Source: Arthrobacter_E sp041360795 (GTDB taxonomy: Bacteria; Actinomycetota; Actinomycetes; Actinomycetales; Micrococcaceae). Taken from it: DNA of 64,000 bases. The number at the start of each line of letters is the position of its first letter. Positions within the stretch are counted from its first letter, which is position 1. Position numbers and translations under genes: made by a program. The notes beneath the pieces were generated by a model, which was given only the letters and a program-made list of their open reading frames with translations, made no database searches and had not been told where the DNA came from. Below are positions 24,187 through 32,294 of the stretch, in pieces. The stretch is from the NCBI RefSeq assembly GCF_041360795.1, contig NZ_JBFUPW010000001.1, forward strand, positions 558,001 to 622,000, read 5' to 3'.

Positions 24187-25704
24187 CTAGGGGATGGAGG
24201 GCTGATTCCCTGGATTTCCTCCCTCGGCTGAGCCCGAAGGGGCGTCCTCGACCAGACTGAAGGTGACCGTGCGCCGCTGGATGTCGGCGGCGTCCAGGCG
24301 CACCTTCACCCGCGTCCCGGGTTCCATGGCGCCGGTGCAGCGCGCCGACACCGCGGGATCGAGCAGCTGGACGGTCGCGACCGGAGCGGTGGCGTTCTTT
24401 CCGTTGCCGGTGGAGATGACCACGGCGTCGAAGACCTCGCCCAGCCGGGGCAGCATGACGGCGGCTTCGACAGTGTCGATCGCGGCGCGGTCCAGGCGTG
24501 ACGAGCGCTGCTCGGCGGCTTTCATGAGGTCGGGCACCAGTGGCAGACTCTCCCTGGCCCAGGCCGGGACTTCAGTGCCCTGGCTGAGTGCTTCGCAGAC
24601 CACGAGCACCCAGCGGTCGACGAGCCGGCGCAGCGGCGCGGTCGCATGGGAATAAGGCGCCGCGATAGCGGCCTGGACGGTGTTCTCGGGGACCTCGCCG
24701 TCGAATGCCACATAGCCCGCTCCGCGGAAGAGGGCTGCCGCCGCATGGACGATCGCGAGGTCTTTCGGCTGGGCCGGGTCGAGCGTCCTGAGGTATTCGC
24801 CGTAGCTCATGCCACCCGGACCGTCGGCCTTCCACGGTTTGCCGAGAGCGGCGGTCTGGCGTTCGAACGTCTCCAGGGACCGCGCGTCAGGAGGCGGCAT
24901 GGTCCGCAGGATGCCCACGGAGCCGCGCACCATCAGGTCCGCGGCCGCCATGCCGGTCATGAGGGAGACCTGCGCGTTCCAGTCCTCCACGGGCAGCGGG
25001 ACCTCGGTGATGAGGCGGTAGGCTCCAGTCTCCGGGTCCTGTTCGACCACCTGAGCCGGGAGCTTCAGGGAGGCGCCGCCCCGGAGGCGTTCGAGCTCGA
25101 TTCGTTTCAGGCCCACCTCCCTAAGGAGCTGGAGGCACGCGTCGGCGGTGCCGCCGTCGATGGCCTCCTGCACACCCTGATAGCTCAGCTTGGCGCGCGA
25201 GCGGACGCGGGCCCGGCGGACCGTGGCGTTCACGACGGCGGCGGTGGCGTCGAGCGTGAACTCCCAGAGGAAGGCGCCCCGGTCGACGTCGGGCAGCAGG
25301 CTTCCGGCGTCCTCGGAGATCGCTTCGGGATGCAGCGGGATGCGGCCGTCCGGAGCGTACAGCGTGAGCCCCCGACGCCGGCATTCGGCATCCAGCGCCC
25401 CGCCCGGTGTGATGAAGGAGGGCACGTCGGCGATGGCGTAGTAGACGGTGTAGCCGTCGCCGTGACGTTCTATGAACACGGCCTGGTCCAGATCCGTGGA
25501 CGACGCCGGGTCGATGGTCACGAGTTCCAGATCGGTGCGGTCCCAGGGCGGGAGTTCCCGGGTGCGGATGACGCGTTCGGTCTCCTCGAGGACGTCAGGC
25601 GGGAAGGCCCGGGGGACTTCGAGTTCTTCGCGCAGTGCGGTGAGCGCCTCGGCGAGACCGTCCTGAACGCCCTGGGCGCCGCTGGGGATCCATGTGTTCG
25701 TCAC
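24187..25704 (-). CDS. RNB-domain exoribonuclease (RNase II/R family)
   Basis: About 505 residues. The RNB catalytic signature IDPASSTDLDQA (residues about 64-75) has the metal-binding Asp residues. It continues with YAIADVPSFITPGGALDAECRRRGLTLY and the C-terminal SHATAPLRRLVDRW, all typical. It degrades single-stranded RNA 3' to 5'. There is no full set of cold-shock and S1 domains, so it is shorter than RNase R. GTG 25704 is preferred over GTG 25710 because TAGCCT ends exactly 6 nt upstream of it. Confidence 0.9.
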   Translation of the reverse strand: MTNTWIPSGAQGVQDGLAEALTALREELEVPRAFPPDVLEETERVIRTRELPPWDRTDLELVTIDPASSTDLDQAVFIERHGDGYTVYYAIADVPSFITPGGALDAECRRRGLTLYAPDGRIPLHPEAISEDAGSLLPDVDRGAFLWEFTLDATAAVVNATVRRARVRSRAKLSYQGVQEAIDGGTADACLQLLREVGLKRIELERLRGGASLKLPAQVVEQDPETGAYRLITEVPLPVEDWNAQVSLMTGMAAADLMVRGSVGILRTMPPPDARSLETFERQTAALGKPWKADGPGGMSYGEYLRTLDPAQPKDLAIVHAAAALFRGAGYVAFDGEVPENTVQAAIAAPYSHATAPLRRLVDRWVLVVCEALSQGTEVPAWARESLPLVPDLMKAAEQRSSRLDRAAIDTVEAAVMLPRLGEVFDAVVISTGNGKNATAPVATVQLLDPAVSARCTGAMEPGTRVKVRLDAADIQRRTVTFSLVEDAPSGSAEGGNPGNQPSIP

Positions 25705-25710
25705 GCTCAC

Positions 25711-25716
25711 AGGCTA
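25711..25716 (-). promoter_or_regulatory. -10 box of leaderless RNB gene
   Basis: TAGCCT on the minus strand, 6 nt before GTG 25704 and directly abutting GTG 25710, which would leave no room for an initiation site. Confidence 0.55.
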
Positions 25717-25836
25717 GCCCCCGGGCGGTCTCCCGGCTTCTCCGACATCCCGCTGATTCCTGCTTCTGGCATACTGACTGCAAAATCATCACCGCGTGTC
25801 ACGGCCGTCAGTGGCCAGTCAGGAGCAGGGCAAGCC

Positions 25837-26721
25837 ATGACCAATCAGCCCGAGTCGCAGCAGCCGAATCCCCAGCAGCCGCCGGTCCCCCCGCAGCGCC
25901 CCCAGAACGCACCGACCCAGGGTGCGCCGTCCCAGCAGGGGCAGCAGCCTGGTCAGCAGAACTGGAACCAGCCCCAGCAGTACGGTCAGCCCCAGCAGCA
26001 GTACGGACAGCAGCAGGCTCAAAGTCCGTACCAGCAGCAATACGGTCAGCAGCAGTATGGCCAGCCGCAGCAGGGGTACCCGCAGCAGTACCAGCAGGCC
26101 CCTCAGCAGGGGTACGCGCAGCAGGGCCAGTACCAGCAGGCCGGCCAGGCCGCGCCGCAGCAGTACGGGCAGACCGGCGGCTCGTATGCTCAGCAGCAGT
26201 ATGGCAACCAGCAGCAGCCGGTCTACGGCGGTCAGTCCGCCGCGGCGCCCGGACCCCTGGACCCGGGAACGAACCTCGGCTTCATGGCCGCCATCAAGAC
26301 CGTGTTCCGGAAGTACGCCACCTTCACGGGACGTGCGGGCCGTCCGGAATTCTGGTGGTGGTTCGTCTTCGTGGCCGTGATCGCGGTGGTTCTCAGCACC
26401 CTTGCGGCGATCTTCTTCGGCACCGGCCTGTCGCAGGCGGTCGCCAACGGTGACTACACGGAGATCCCGGGCACCGGCCAGGCCCAGGTGAACACCAATG
26501 CCCTGATGATCATCGGCTTCATCTTCTGGGGCATCGCGGGGCTGTTCTCGCTGGCGGTGATCGTGCCGACCGCGGCCGTCGGGGCTCGCCGTCTGCACGA
26601 CGCCAACTTCAGCGCCTGGTTCCTGCTCCTCTACCTCGTGCCGATCGGCAACCTGGTGCTCCTGTTCCTGTGGGCTCAGGCTCCCAAGCCCGAAGGCGCG
26701 CGTTTCGACAGCCGCGTCTGA
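25837..26721 (+). CDS. DUF805 membrane protein 1 with long Gln/Tyr-rich N-terminus
   Basis: 294 residues. Residues 1 to about 140 are a low-complexity, disordered segment of repeats such as QQYGQ and PQQGY. The DUF805 domain follows: FRKYATFTGRAGRPEFWWWFVF, four hydrophobic segments and the ARRLHDANFSAWF signature. DUF805 proteins have no settled function. AGGAG lies 11 nt before the ATG. It is the first of three tandem paralogues and is followed by its own terminator. Confidence 0.87.
   Translation: MTNQPESQQPNPQQPPVPPQRPQNAPTQGAPSQQGQQPGQQNWNQPQQYGQPQQQYGQQQAQSPYQQQYGQQQYGQPQQGYPQQYQQAPQQGYAQQGQYQQAGQAAPQQYGQTGGSYAQQQYGNQQQPVYGGQSAAAPGPLDPGTNLGFMAAIKTVFRKYATFTGRAGRPEFWWWFVFVAVIAVVLSTLAAIFFGTGLSQAVANGDYTEIPGTGQAQVNTNALMIIGFIFWGIAGLFSLAVIVPTAAVGARRLHDANFSAWFLLLYLVPIGNLVLLFLWAQAPKPEGARFDSRV
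25860..26240 (+). repeat. Low-complexity CAG-rich coding repeat
   Basis: Imperfect short repeats of CAGCAG/TACGG(T/G)CAG units encode the Gln/Tyr/Gly/Pro-rich region of DUF805 protein 1. Unit lengths are irregular and coding, so it is not a CRISPR array. Confidence 0.75.
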
Positions 26722-26750
26722 CGCCGTCGTCGACAGTCTGAACTGAGCCT

Positions 26751-26789
26751 GGAACGGCCGCCACGGAGACTCTCCGTGGCGGCCGTTCC
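26751..26789 (+). terminator. Terminator after DUF805 protein 1
   Basis: A perfect 18-bp stem (26751-26768 with 26772-26789) followed by TTTCC. Confidence 0.87.
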
Positions 26790-26855
26790 TTTCCCTGAAG
26801 CCGATGGTGGGCGAGACTGGCGGGAGAACAGCACACCACCAGGGAAAGCGTGACC

Positions 26856-27494
26856 ATGAGCCAGCCTCCGAACCACTCCGGCGACATCCCACCTCAGCCC
26901 GGCCCGCAGCCTGCTCAGTCCGGCCCGCAGCCGTATCCGCAGCCTCACCCTCCGGCGTACCCCCAGGGCGGTCCCGCCTGGCAGCCTCCGGCGTGGCAGG
27001 CGCCGGGCTGGGGCCAGCCCGCTCCGTTCGTGATCCGTCCGAAGGTGGGTTTCGTGGAGGCGATCAAGTCCGGCTTCCGCAACTACGCCACCTTCAACGG
27101 CCGCGCGGTCAACTCCGAGTTCTGGTGGTGGTTCGTCTTCGAGTATCTGGTCCTCGGGATTCTCGGCTACGTGGCGTACTTCTTCCTGTTCGTCGGCTTC
27201 ATGACGTCGCTGGGCGGAGCGTTGTCGGACTCCTCGCGGACCGGGTACCGCAGTCGGGACGTCGACTTCATCTGGAGCGCTCCGCTGGTGGCCGGGATCG
27301 TCCTGGGCGTCCTCTTCGTCGTCGTGGCCCTGGCCTTGCTGATCCCGGGGCTCGCCCTGCGGGTGCGCCGCCTGCATGACGCCGGATACAGCGGCTGGTT
27401 CATCCTGCTGAGCCTCGCGCCGTTCGGTTCGGTGATCATCCTGGCGCTCCTGGCCATGGAGAGCAGTCCCGAAGGGATGAAGTACGGATATTAA
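26856..27494 (+). CDS. DUF805 membrane protein 2
   Basis: 212 residues. The N-terminal region (about 1-55) is Pro/Gln-rich but lacks the long QYG repeats of its neighbour. The DUF805 core is FRNYATFNGRAVNSEFWWWFVFEYL and VRRLHDAGYSGWF, with four hydrophobic segments. ATG 26856 has AGGGAAAG 7 nt upstream; GTG 26850 would be too close. It is a tandem paralogue of the genes on both sides. Confidence 0.87.
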   Translation: MSQPPNHSGDIPPQPGPQPAQSGPQPYPQPHPPAYPQGGPAWQPPAWQAPGWGQPAPFVIRPKVGFVEAIKSGFRNYATFNGRAVNSEFWWWFVFEYLVLGILGYVAYFFLFVGFMTSLGGALSDSSRTGYRSRDVDFIWSAPLVAGIVLGVLFVVVALALLIPGLALRVRRLHDAGYSGWFILLSLAPFGSVIILALLAMESSPEGMKYGY

Positions 27495-27500
27495 GCCTGT

Positions 27501-27524
27501 TCAATGGGGAGTTTTCCCCATTGA
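27501..27524 (+). terminator. Hairpin between DUF805 genes 2 and 3
   Basis: A perfect 10-bp stem (27501-27510 with 27515-27524) with GTTT loop, 7 nt after the stop of gene 2. It separates the transcripts or regulates gene 3. Confidence 0.65.
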
Positions 27525-27550
27525 GCGAAGGGGAGATGTGGTGGAGACTG

Positions 27551-27556
27551 TACGTT
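27551..27556 (+). promoter_or_regulatory. Probable -10 of DUF805 gene 3
   Basis: TACGTT, giving a leader of about 37 nt before ATG 27599. Confidence 0.4.
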
Positions 27557-27598
27557 AAAGAAGCATCAAGCGCACCCAGATCAGGGAAAGACAGGACC

Positions 27599-28264
27599 AT
27601 GACGCAGCAACCCGATTGGCAGAACAACAACGGCGGCGAGCCGCAGCAGCCGCCGCAGGCTCCCCAGTACGGAGCCCAGCAGCCTCCTCAGGCTCCTCAG
27701 TACGGAGCCCCCCAGGCTCCCCAGTACGGTCAGCAGGGCTACCAGCAGCAGCCCGCCAGCCCGTACGGCCAGCCCGCCTACAGCGGTGGCCTCTACCCGC
27801 CCTACGTCCCGCGCCCGAGCGTAGGGTTCACGCAGGCCATCAAGATGGGCTTCAGCAACTACGCGAACTTCAAGGGCCGTGCCAGCCGCAGTGAGTTCTG
27901 GTTCTGGTACCTGTTCCAGGCGCTGGTGGCAGGCATCCCGATCGCCATCGGCTATGCCCTCATCATCAGTGGGGTCGTCTCCCAGTCCGCGTACTCGGAC
28001 TCCTCGACCGGCTACACGTCCTCCTCGGACGTCACCTTCACCGGAGCGATGGTTTTCGGCACCATCCTCCTGATCCTCGGCGGAATCATCGCCCTGGCGC
28101 TCCTGGTGCCGTACATCGCCGTCGCGTGGCGCCGTCTGCATGATGCAGGCTTCCCCGGCCCGATGTTCTTCCTGTCGCTCATCCCGTACGTGGGTGGCAT
28201 CATCCTCATCGTGCTGTGCGCCATGCCCAGCAAGCCCGAGGGCATGAAGTACGAAATCCAGTAG
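27599..28264 (+). CDS. DUF805 membrane protein 3 with Gln/Pro-rich N-terminus
   Basis: 221 residues. Residues 1 to about 65 hold repeats of PPQAPQYGA. The DUF805 core is FSNYANFKGRASRSEFWFWYLF and WRRLHDAGFPGPMFF, with four hydrophobic segments. An unusual Ser/Thr-rich loop (YSDSSTGYTSSSDVTF) separates helices two and three. It ends the three-gene array and is followed by a large hairpin. Confidence 0.87.
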   Translation: MTQQPDWQNNNGGEPQQPPQAPQYGAQQPPQAPQYGAPQAPQYGQQGYQQQPASPYGQPAYSGGLYPPYVPRPSVGFTQAIKMGFSNYANFKGRASRSEFWFWYLFQALVAGIPIAIGYALIISGVVSQSAYSDSSTGYTSSSDVTFTGAMVFGTILLILGGIIALALLVPYIAVAWRRLHDAGFPGPMFFLSLIPYVGGIILIVLCAMPSKPEGMKYEIQ

Positions 28265-28280
28265 GTTCGTGCTCCAACGG

Positions 28281-28322
28281 CCACAGCCCCGGCACCTTCG
28301 CGAGAAGGCGCCGGGGCTGTGG
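28281..28322 (+). terminator. Terminator after DUF805 protein 3
   Basis: A 13-bp stem (28281-28293 with 28310-28322) encloses a second small stem and is followed by TTGTTTAAA. Confidence 0.8.
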
Positions 28323-28360
28323 TTGTTTAAAGGCTGTGGCTGTCTATTTAAAAGGAGGTG

Positions 28361-29023
28361 TCAGGCGTCGGGGAGCTCCGCCAGCAGGCGGCGGGCGGCG
28401 TCCGCAGGGTCGGAGGCTTCGGTGACGGCGCGGACCACGACCACGCGGCGCGCCCCGGCCTCGACCACCTGGGCCACGTTCCCGTGGTCGATGCCGCCGA
28501 TGGCGAACCATGGCACGGAGGTCCCGGTCGAGTCCGCGTACCGGACGAGGTCGAGACCCACTCCGGCGCGGCCGGGCTTGGTCGGCGTGGCCCAGAGCGG
28601 TCCCACGCAGAAGTAGTCGGTCTCGCCGCGGGCCGCGGCAGCGAGGGCGGCGTCCACCTGCTCCGGTGCGTGGCTCGAGAGGCCCAGCACGACGTCGTCG
28701 TTCAGCAGGGAGCGCGCGGCAGGGAGCGGCAGGTCCTTCTGGCCGAGGTGCAGCACCGGACTGCCGGAGAGCTGCGCGATGTCGGCGCGGTCATTCACGG
28801 CCCAGAGCTTCCCGTGGCGTTCGGCGGCCTCCCGGAGCACGGCGAGGAGCTCCAGTTCCTCGGCGGCCTCGATCGTCTTGTCCCGCAGCTGGATGATGTC
28901 CACCCCGCCGGAGTACGCGGCATCCACGAAGTCCGCGAAGTCGCCCCGTTCCGCCCGCGAATCCGTGCAGACGTACAGCCGTGCGGCGGCGAGGGAAGGT
29001 GTCGCAATTGCTCGATTACCCAT
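28361..29023 (-). CDS. thiE: Thiamine-phosphate synthase
   Basis: 220 residues, TIM barrel. Pyrophosphate and Mg-binding segments are visible: VNDRADIAQLSG, LHLGQKDLP, VLGLSSHAPEQ and DYFCVGPLWATPTKPGRAGVGLD. It joins hydroxymethylpyrimidine diphosphate and thiazole phosphate carboxylate. It is divergent from the riboswitch-controlled thiOSG operon. TAGGCT ends 7 nt before its ATG, so the mRNA is probably leaderless and cannot carry a TPP riboswitch. Confidence 0.94.
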   Translation of the reverse strand: MGNRAIATPSLAAARLYVCTDSRAERGDFADFVDAAYSGGVDIIQLRDKTIEAAEELELLAVLREAAERHGKLWAVNDRADIAQLSGSPVLHLGQKDLPLPAARSLLNDDVVLGLSSHAPEQVDAALAAAARGETDYFCVGPLWATPTKPGRAGVGLDLVRYADSTGTSVPWFAIGGIDHGNVAQVVEAGARRVVVVRAVTEASDPADAARRLLAELPDA

Positions 29024-29030
29024 GGGCTTC

Positions 29031-29036
29031 AGCCTA
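29031..29036 (-). promoter_or_regulatory. -10 box of leaderless thiE promoter
   Basis: TAGGCT on the minus strand, 7 nt before ATG 29023. It is 6 bp from the -10 of the opposite thiO promoter. Confidence 0.6.
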
Positions 29037-29042
29037 GTTCCT

Positions 29043-29048
29043 CTAGAC
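29043..29048 (+). promoter_or_regulatory. -10 box of the thiOSG operon
   Basis: TAGACT just upstream of the TPP riboswitch; transcription would start near 29055, about at the 5' end of the aptamer. Confidence 0.5.
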
Positions 29049-29059
29049 TGGTGCGGTAC

Positions 29060-29151
29060 TGCGGGAGCCGGAGCGGATGGTCACATTCGCCGGCTGAGAG
29101 GGCTTGAGCGCCGACCGCCACACCTGATCCGGCTAGTACCGGCGTAGGGAA
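29060..29151 (+). ncRNA. TPP riboswitch (THI element)
   Basis: Both conserved cores are present. CTGAGAGGG (29094-29102) is the pyrimidine-binding arm. ACCTGATCCGGCTAGTACCG (29122-29141), followed by GCGTAGGGA, is the diphosphate-binding arm and near consensus. It lies between a -10 box and the thiO start 12 nt downstream. The short distance suggests it controls translation by hiding the AGGACGAGGA ribosome-binding site. Confidence 0.95.
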
Positions 29152-29162
29152 GGACGAGGAGC

Positions 29163-30362
29163 ATGGAGCAGGAGCCGGCGGACGTGGCCGTCATCGGCGC
29201 GGGCATCGTGGGCCTGGGGATCGCCTGGACGTTGCTGCGCTCCGGCCGTCGCGTGACGCTCATCGATCCGGCCCCGGCGCAGGGCGCGACCTTCGCCGCC
29301 GCCGGCATGCTGGCCCCGGTGAGCGAATACCACTATCAGGAGGAAGACCTCCTCGCCCTGACCCTGGAGTCGGCAGCGCTCTGGGAGGATTTCGCGGCCC
29401 CGTTCGGACCCTCCAACGGCCATCGGACGACGCCGACGCTCGTGGTCGGCTTCGACGCGGCCGACCGTGCCGCACTCGCCGATCTCCAGGCGGCGCAGCA
29501 GGCGCATGGACTGGAGGTCCAGGCGGTGTCGCTGCGGGAGGCCCGCAGGATGGAGCCACTGCTGTCTCCCCAGTTGTCGGGGGCGTTCCTCACCCCGGGT
29601 GACCACCAGGTCGACCCGCGGATTCTGCACGCCGCGATGCTGGAGGCCTTCCGTCGCGACGGCGGGACGGTGCTGACGGAGCGCGCGGAGGCTCTCCGCT
29701 GGGAGGCGGACGACGACGGCGGCTCCACGGCGGGCCGGGTGACGGGGGTCCTGCTCGCCTCGGGCCGTGTCGTGACCGCGGACGAGGTCGTCGTGGCGAA
29801 CGGCCTGGCATCGCCCGAACTGCGAGAGCTTCCCGAGGGGCTCGACCTGCCGCTGCGCCCGGTGCACGGGGACATCCTGCGCCTGCGGGTCCCGGAACGC
29901 CTGCGGCCTTTCCTCTCCGCGACGGTGCGCGGCTCGGTCCGTGGCCTCCCCGTCTACCTCGTGCCCCGCGAGGACGGCACGGTGGTCATCGGAGCGACCC
30001 AGCGCGAGGACGGGCAGGCCGGAGTGTCGGCGGGCGGTGTGCACCAGCTGCTCCGGGACGCACAGCAGCTGGTCCCCGCGGTCGCGGAGCTCGAACTCGA
30101 GGAGATCACGGCCCGGGCGCGGCCCGGGACACCGGACAATGCGCCGTTGCTCGGGCGGGTCGCCGCGGCAGGTGGCGGCGAGGTGGCGGGTCTGGTCATC
30201 GCCACGGGATTCTTCCGGCACGGCGTCCTGCTGACGCCGGTGGCGGCCCGGGCGGTCCTGGACCTGCTCGACGGACACGACGACGGGCGCTGGGCGGCCT
30301 TCCGGCCCGACCGGTTCAGCCCGGGACTTCTGAAGGAGAACACAGTGGAGGCGCACGCATGA
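29163..30362 (+). CDS. thiO: Glycine oxidase ThiO
   Basis: 399 residues, FAD-dependent D-amino-acid-oxidase fold. The N-terminal dinucleotide motif is VIGAGIVGLGIAW, with FAAAGMLAPVSE as the FAD-contact segment and GHLVIATGFFRHG-type C-terminal motif (GLVIATGFFRHGVLLTP). It oxidises glycine to the imine used for thiazole synthesis. It is the first gene of the riboswitch-controlled operon and overlaps thiS by 4 nt. AGGACGAGGA precedes the ATG. Confidence 0.93.
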   Translation: MEQEPADVAVIGAGIVGLGIAWTLLRSGRRVTLIDPAPAQGATFAAAGMLAPVSEYHYQEEDLLALTLESAALWEDFAAPFGPSNGHRTTPTLVVGFDAADRAALADLQAAQQAHGLEVQAVSLREARRMEPLLSPQLSGAFLTPGDHQVDPRILHAAMLEAFRRDGGTVLTERAEALRWEADDDGGSTAGRVTGVLLASGRVVTADEVVVANGLASPELRELPEGLDLPLRPVHGDILRLRVPERLRPFLSATVRGSVRGLPVYLVPREDGTVVIGATQREDGQAGVSAGGVHQLLRDAQQLVPAVAELELEEITARARPGTPDNAPLLGRVAAAGGGEVAGLVIATGFFRHGVLLTPVAARAVLDLLDGHDDGRWAAFRPDRFSPGLLKENTVEAHA

Positions 30363-30595
30363 ACATCACGGTGAACGGCGAAGAGCGCGCCGTGGGGGAG
30401 GACGCCACCGTGGCGGTCCTGGTCTCTCAGGTGACGGGTCGCGAGATCCTGGCCGATGGACGGGCCGCGGACGGACGCCGCGTCGGGATGGCCGTGGCCC
30501 GGAACGCCACGGTGATCCCGCGGAGCCTGTGGTCCGGGACTGCGCTGGAAGACGGCGATGAACTGGAACTCGTGACCGCGGTGCAGGGAGGCTGA
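30359..30595 (+). CDS. thiS: Sulfur carrier protein ThiS
   Basis: 78 residues, ubiquitin-like beta-grasp fold. It begins MNITVNGEERAV and ends in the Gly-Gly needed for thiocarboxylate formation (TAVQGG). It carries sulfur for the thiazole ring. ATG overlaps the thiO stop (ATGA). No thiF is in this operon; MoeZ, 2.6 kb downstream, is a possible activator. Confidence 0.95.
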   Translation: MNITVNGEERAVGEDATVAVLVSQVTGREILADGRAADGRRVGMAVARNATVIPRSLWSGTALEDGDELELVTAVQGG

Positions 30596-30596
30596 C

Positions 30597-31394
30597 ATGA
30601 CGGAGATCCTGCAGGACCAGGGGCTCGATCCGCTGGTGGTGGACGGTGTGGAGCTGGGGTCCCGGCTCATCATGGGCACGGGAGGGGCGCCGAGCCTGGA
30701 AGGGCTGGGCGCAGCGCTCGTCGCGTCCGGGACCGAGCTCACCACCGTGGCGATGCGCCGGTACAGCCCGGCACAAAGCGGCTCCTTGTTCCAGCTGCTC
30801 GTGGATCAGGGGATCCGCGTCCTGCCGAACACGGCCGGATGCTTCACGGCGCGCGACGCTGTGCTCACCGCGGAACTGGCGCGCGAGGCTCTGGAGACGG
30901 ACTGGGTGAAGCTCGAGGTCATCGCCGATGAGCACACGCTGCTCCCGGATGCCGTGGAGCTCGTGGACGCTACCGAGCAGCTCGTGTCCCGGGGCTTCAA
31001 GGTCTTCGCCTACACGAACGACGACCCCGTCCTGGCCCTGCGCCTCGAACAGCTCGGCGCCACGGCCGTGATGCCGCTGGGCGCCCCGATCGGCACGGGG
31101 CTGGGTATCCTCAATCCGCACAACATCGAAGTGATCGTCTCCCGGGCCTCTGTTCCCGTGGTGCTCGACGCCGGCATCGGCACCGCGTCCGACGCGGCGC
31201 TCGCCATGGAGCTGGGCTGCGACGCGGTGCTCCTGGCCACGGCCGTCACCCGCGCGCAGGATCCGGCCCGCATGGCGACCGCCTTCCGGCACGCCGTGAC
31301 GGCCGGCCGCCTGGCGCGTCTCGCCGGCCGCATCCCGCGCCGCGAGCACGCACTGGCTTCGTCCAGCATGGAGGGCCGCGCCGAGTTCCTCTGA
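30597..31394 (+). CDS. thiG: Thiazole synthase ThiG
   Basis: 265 residues, TIM barrel. The Schiff-base Lys lies in DWVKLEVI, and PLGAPIGTGLGI, VPVVLDAGIGTASDAALAMELGCDAVLLATAV and the C-terminal phosphate site are conserved. It forms the thiazole from 1-deoxyxylulose 5-phosphate, the glycine imine and ThiS-COSH. It starts 1 nt after the thiS stop, preceded by GGAGG. Confidence 0.95.
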   Translation: MTEILQDQGLDPLVVDGVELGSRLIMGTGGAPSLEGLGAALVASGTELTTVAMRRYSPAQSGSLFQLLVDQGIRVLPNTAGCFTARDAVLTAELAREALETDWVKLEVIADEHTLLPDAVELVDATEQLVSRGFKVFAYTNDDPVLALRLEQLGATAVMPLGAPIGTGLGILNPHNIEVIVSRASVPVVLDAGIGTASDAALAMELGCDAVLLATAVTRAQDPARMATAFRHAVTAGRLARLAGRIPRREHALASSSMEGRAEFL

Positions 31395-31506
31395 GGAACT
31401 GCGGAACTGAGAGACGACGCCGGCTTCCGGGCGCGTGCGCGCACCGCGGGCTGCGCCCGACCGCTGCGCAGCGCGGCAGGCCTGGGCCCGCCTGGCCACA
31501 ACGACT

Positions 31507-31549
31507 GAGGGGCGCCTCCCGGACCTGAACGGTACGGGAGGCGCCCCTC
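31507..31549. terminator. Bidirectional terminator after thiG
   Basis: A perfect 15-bp stem (31507-31521 with 31535-31549) with a 13-nt loop lies between convergent genes. Confidence 0.82.
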
Positions 31550-31583
31550 GGCGTCGGGCCTGAAGACGTCTGCGCTGACTGAG

Positions 31584-31886
31584 TCAGACCTTCAGGATCT
31601 CCGTCAGCGCCTTGGCGTCCTCGGCGGACCGGCGGGAGCTGAGGATCCAGGACACGGCGAACGACGCCGCAATGCCCAGGACCAGCGGTCCGATCCACGG
31701 CAGCCAGGTCCAGCCGGGCAGGTAGCCCAGTCCGAACGCGATGAAGATGATCCAGCTCAGCGCGGTGACCAGGACGCCCGCCCCGGCCGGGAGTGCGGCG
31801 CCCAGCGTGGCGCGCTGCCGGTTGACGGCCCAGGCGAGCGCGCCGACGGCCGCCACGAGCAGGACCGGGATGATCAAGGACAGCAT
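31584..31886 (-). CDS. Small membrane protein, about 100 aa
   Basis: About 100 residues with three hydrophobic segments (LSLIIPVLLVAAVGALAWAV, AGVLVTALSWIIFIAFGLGY, WIGPLVLGIAASFAVSWIL) and a charged C-terminus. I recognise no family. ATG 31886 with upstream AAGGCAG is favoured over the longer ATG at 31946, which overlaps the DUF3107 gene. It lies 7 nt downstream of that gene, so they are probably cotranscribed. Confidence 0.7.
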   Translation of the reverse strand: MLSLIIPVLLVAAVGALAWAVNRQRATLGAALPAGAGVLVTALSWIIFIAFGLGYLPGWTWLPWIGPLVLGIAASFAVSWILSSRRSAEDAKALTEILKV

Positions 31887-31893
31887 GTCTGCC

Positions 31894-32118
31894 TTACAGA
31901 GCGCCGAAACCGACGCGGCGCTGCTCCTCCGGGCCCATCTCGACATAGCCGAGGACGGCGGCGGGGATGATCACGCGACGGCCCTTGTCGTCGGTGAGGG
32001 AGAGCTGCCCGCCGGAGGCCAGCGCCTCGGAGACGGCGGTGGCGATGGCCTCCGCTTCCTCGGAGGACTCGAACACGACTTCGCGAGCTACGTTCTGGAT
32101 GCCGATCTTTACTTCCAC
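31894..32118 (-). CDS. DUF3107 domain-containing protein (74 aa)
   Basis: 74 residues beginning (M)EVKIGIQNVAREVVFESSE and ending in VLGYVEMGPEEQRRVGFG, the typical actinobacterial DUF3107 protein (Rv3208A/TB9.4 type). Function is unknown. GTG 32118 has GGAGG 6 nt upstream, which overrules the longer ATG at 32190. In Mycobacterium tuberculosis the same protein lies next to a TetR regulator, as here. Confidence 0.9.
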   Translation of the reverse strand: MEVKIGIQNVAREVVFESSEEAEAIATAVSEALASGGQLSLTDDKGRRVIIPAAVLGYVEMGPEEQRRVGFGAL

Positions 32119-32294
32119 AATTGCCTCCTGGCAGTTTCGTGCGGGCCACGGACGAACACGGCGCACCGCAGGCTTCAACAGCTGTTCCAAGCCTAATATG
32201 GCGGGCCGGGGGAGAAGGCCCGTTCGGGCACGCTGGGAGCGAACACGAGGTCGGGTGGAGCGGTCGAAACGAGGGCCTGCCGGCCCTGGAGCTG

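Noticed and set aside
24173..24194. Weak hairpin at the end of the RNB gene
   Set aside because: Only about five base pairs; too weak to call a terminator.
24646..25836. Plus-strand extension of the first DUF805 frame over the RNB gene
   Set aside because: The extension is antisense to a complete RNB domain; ATG 25837 has its own ribosome-binding site.
25860..26240. Possible CRISPR-like repeats
   Set aside because: The repeats are irregular, in frame and encode Gln/Tyr-rich protein; there are no constant repeat and spacer lengths.
31395..31506. GC-rich gap after thiG checked for a small gene or RNA
   Set aside because: No start with a ribosome-binding site, no RNA structure beyond the terminator at 31507-31549.
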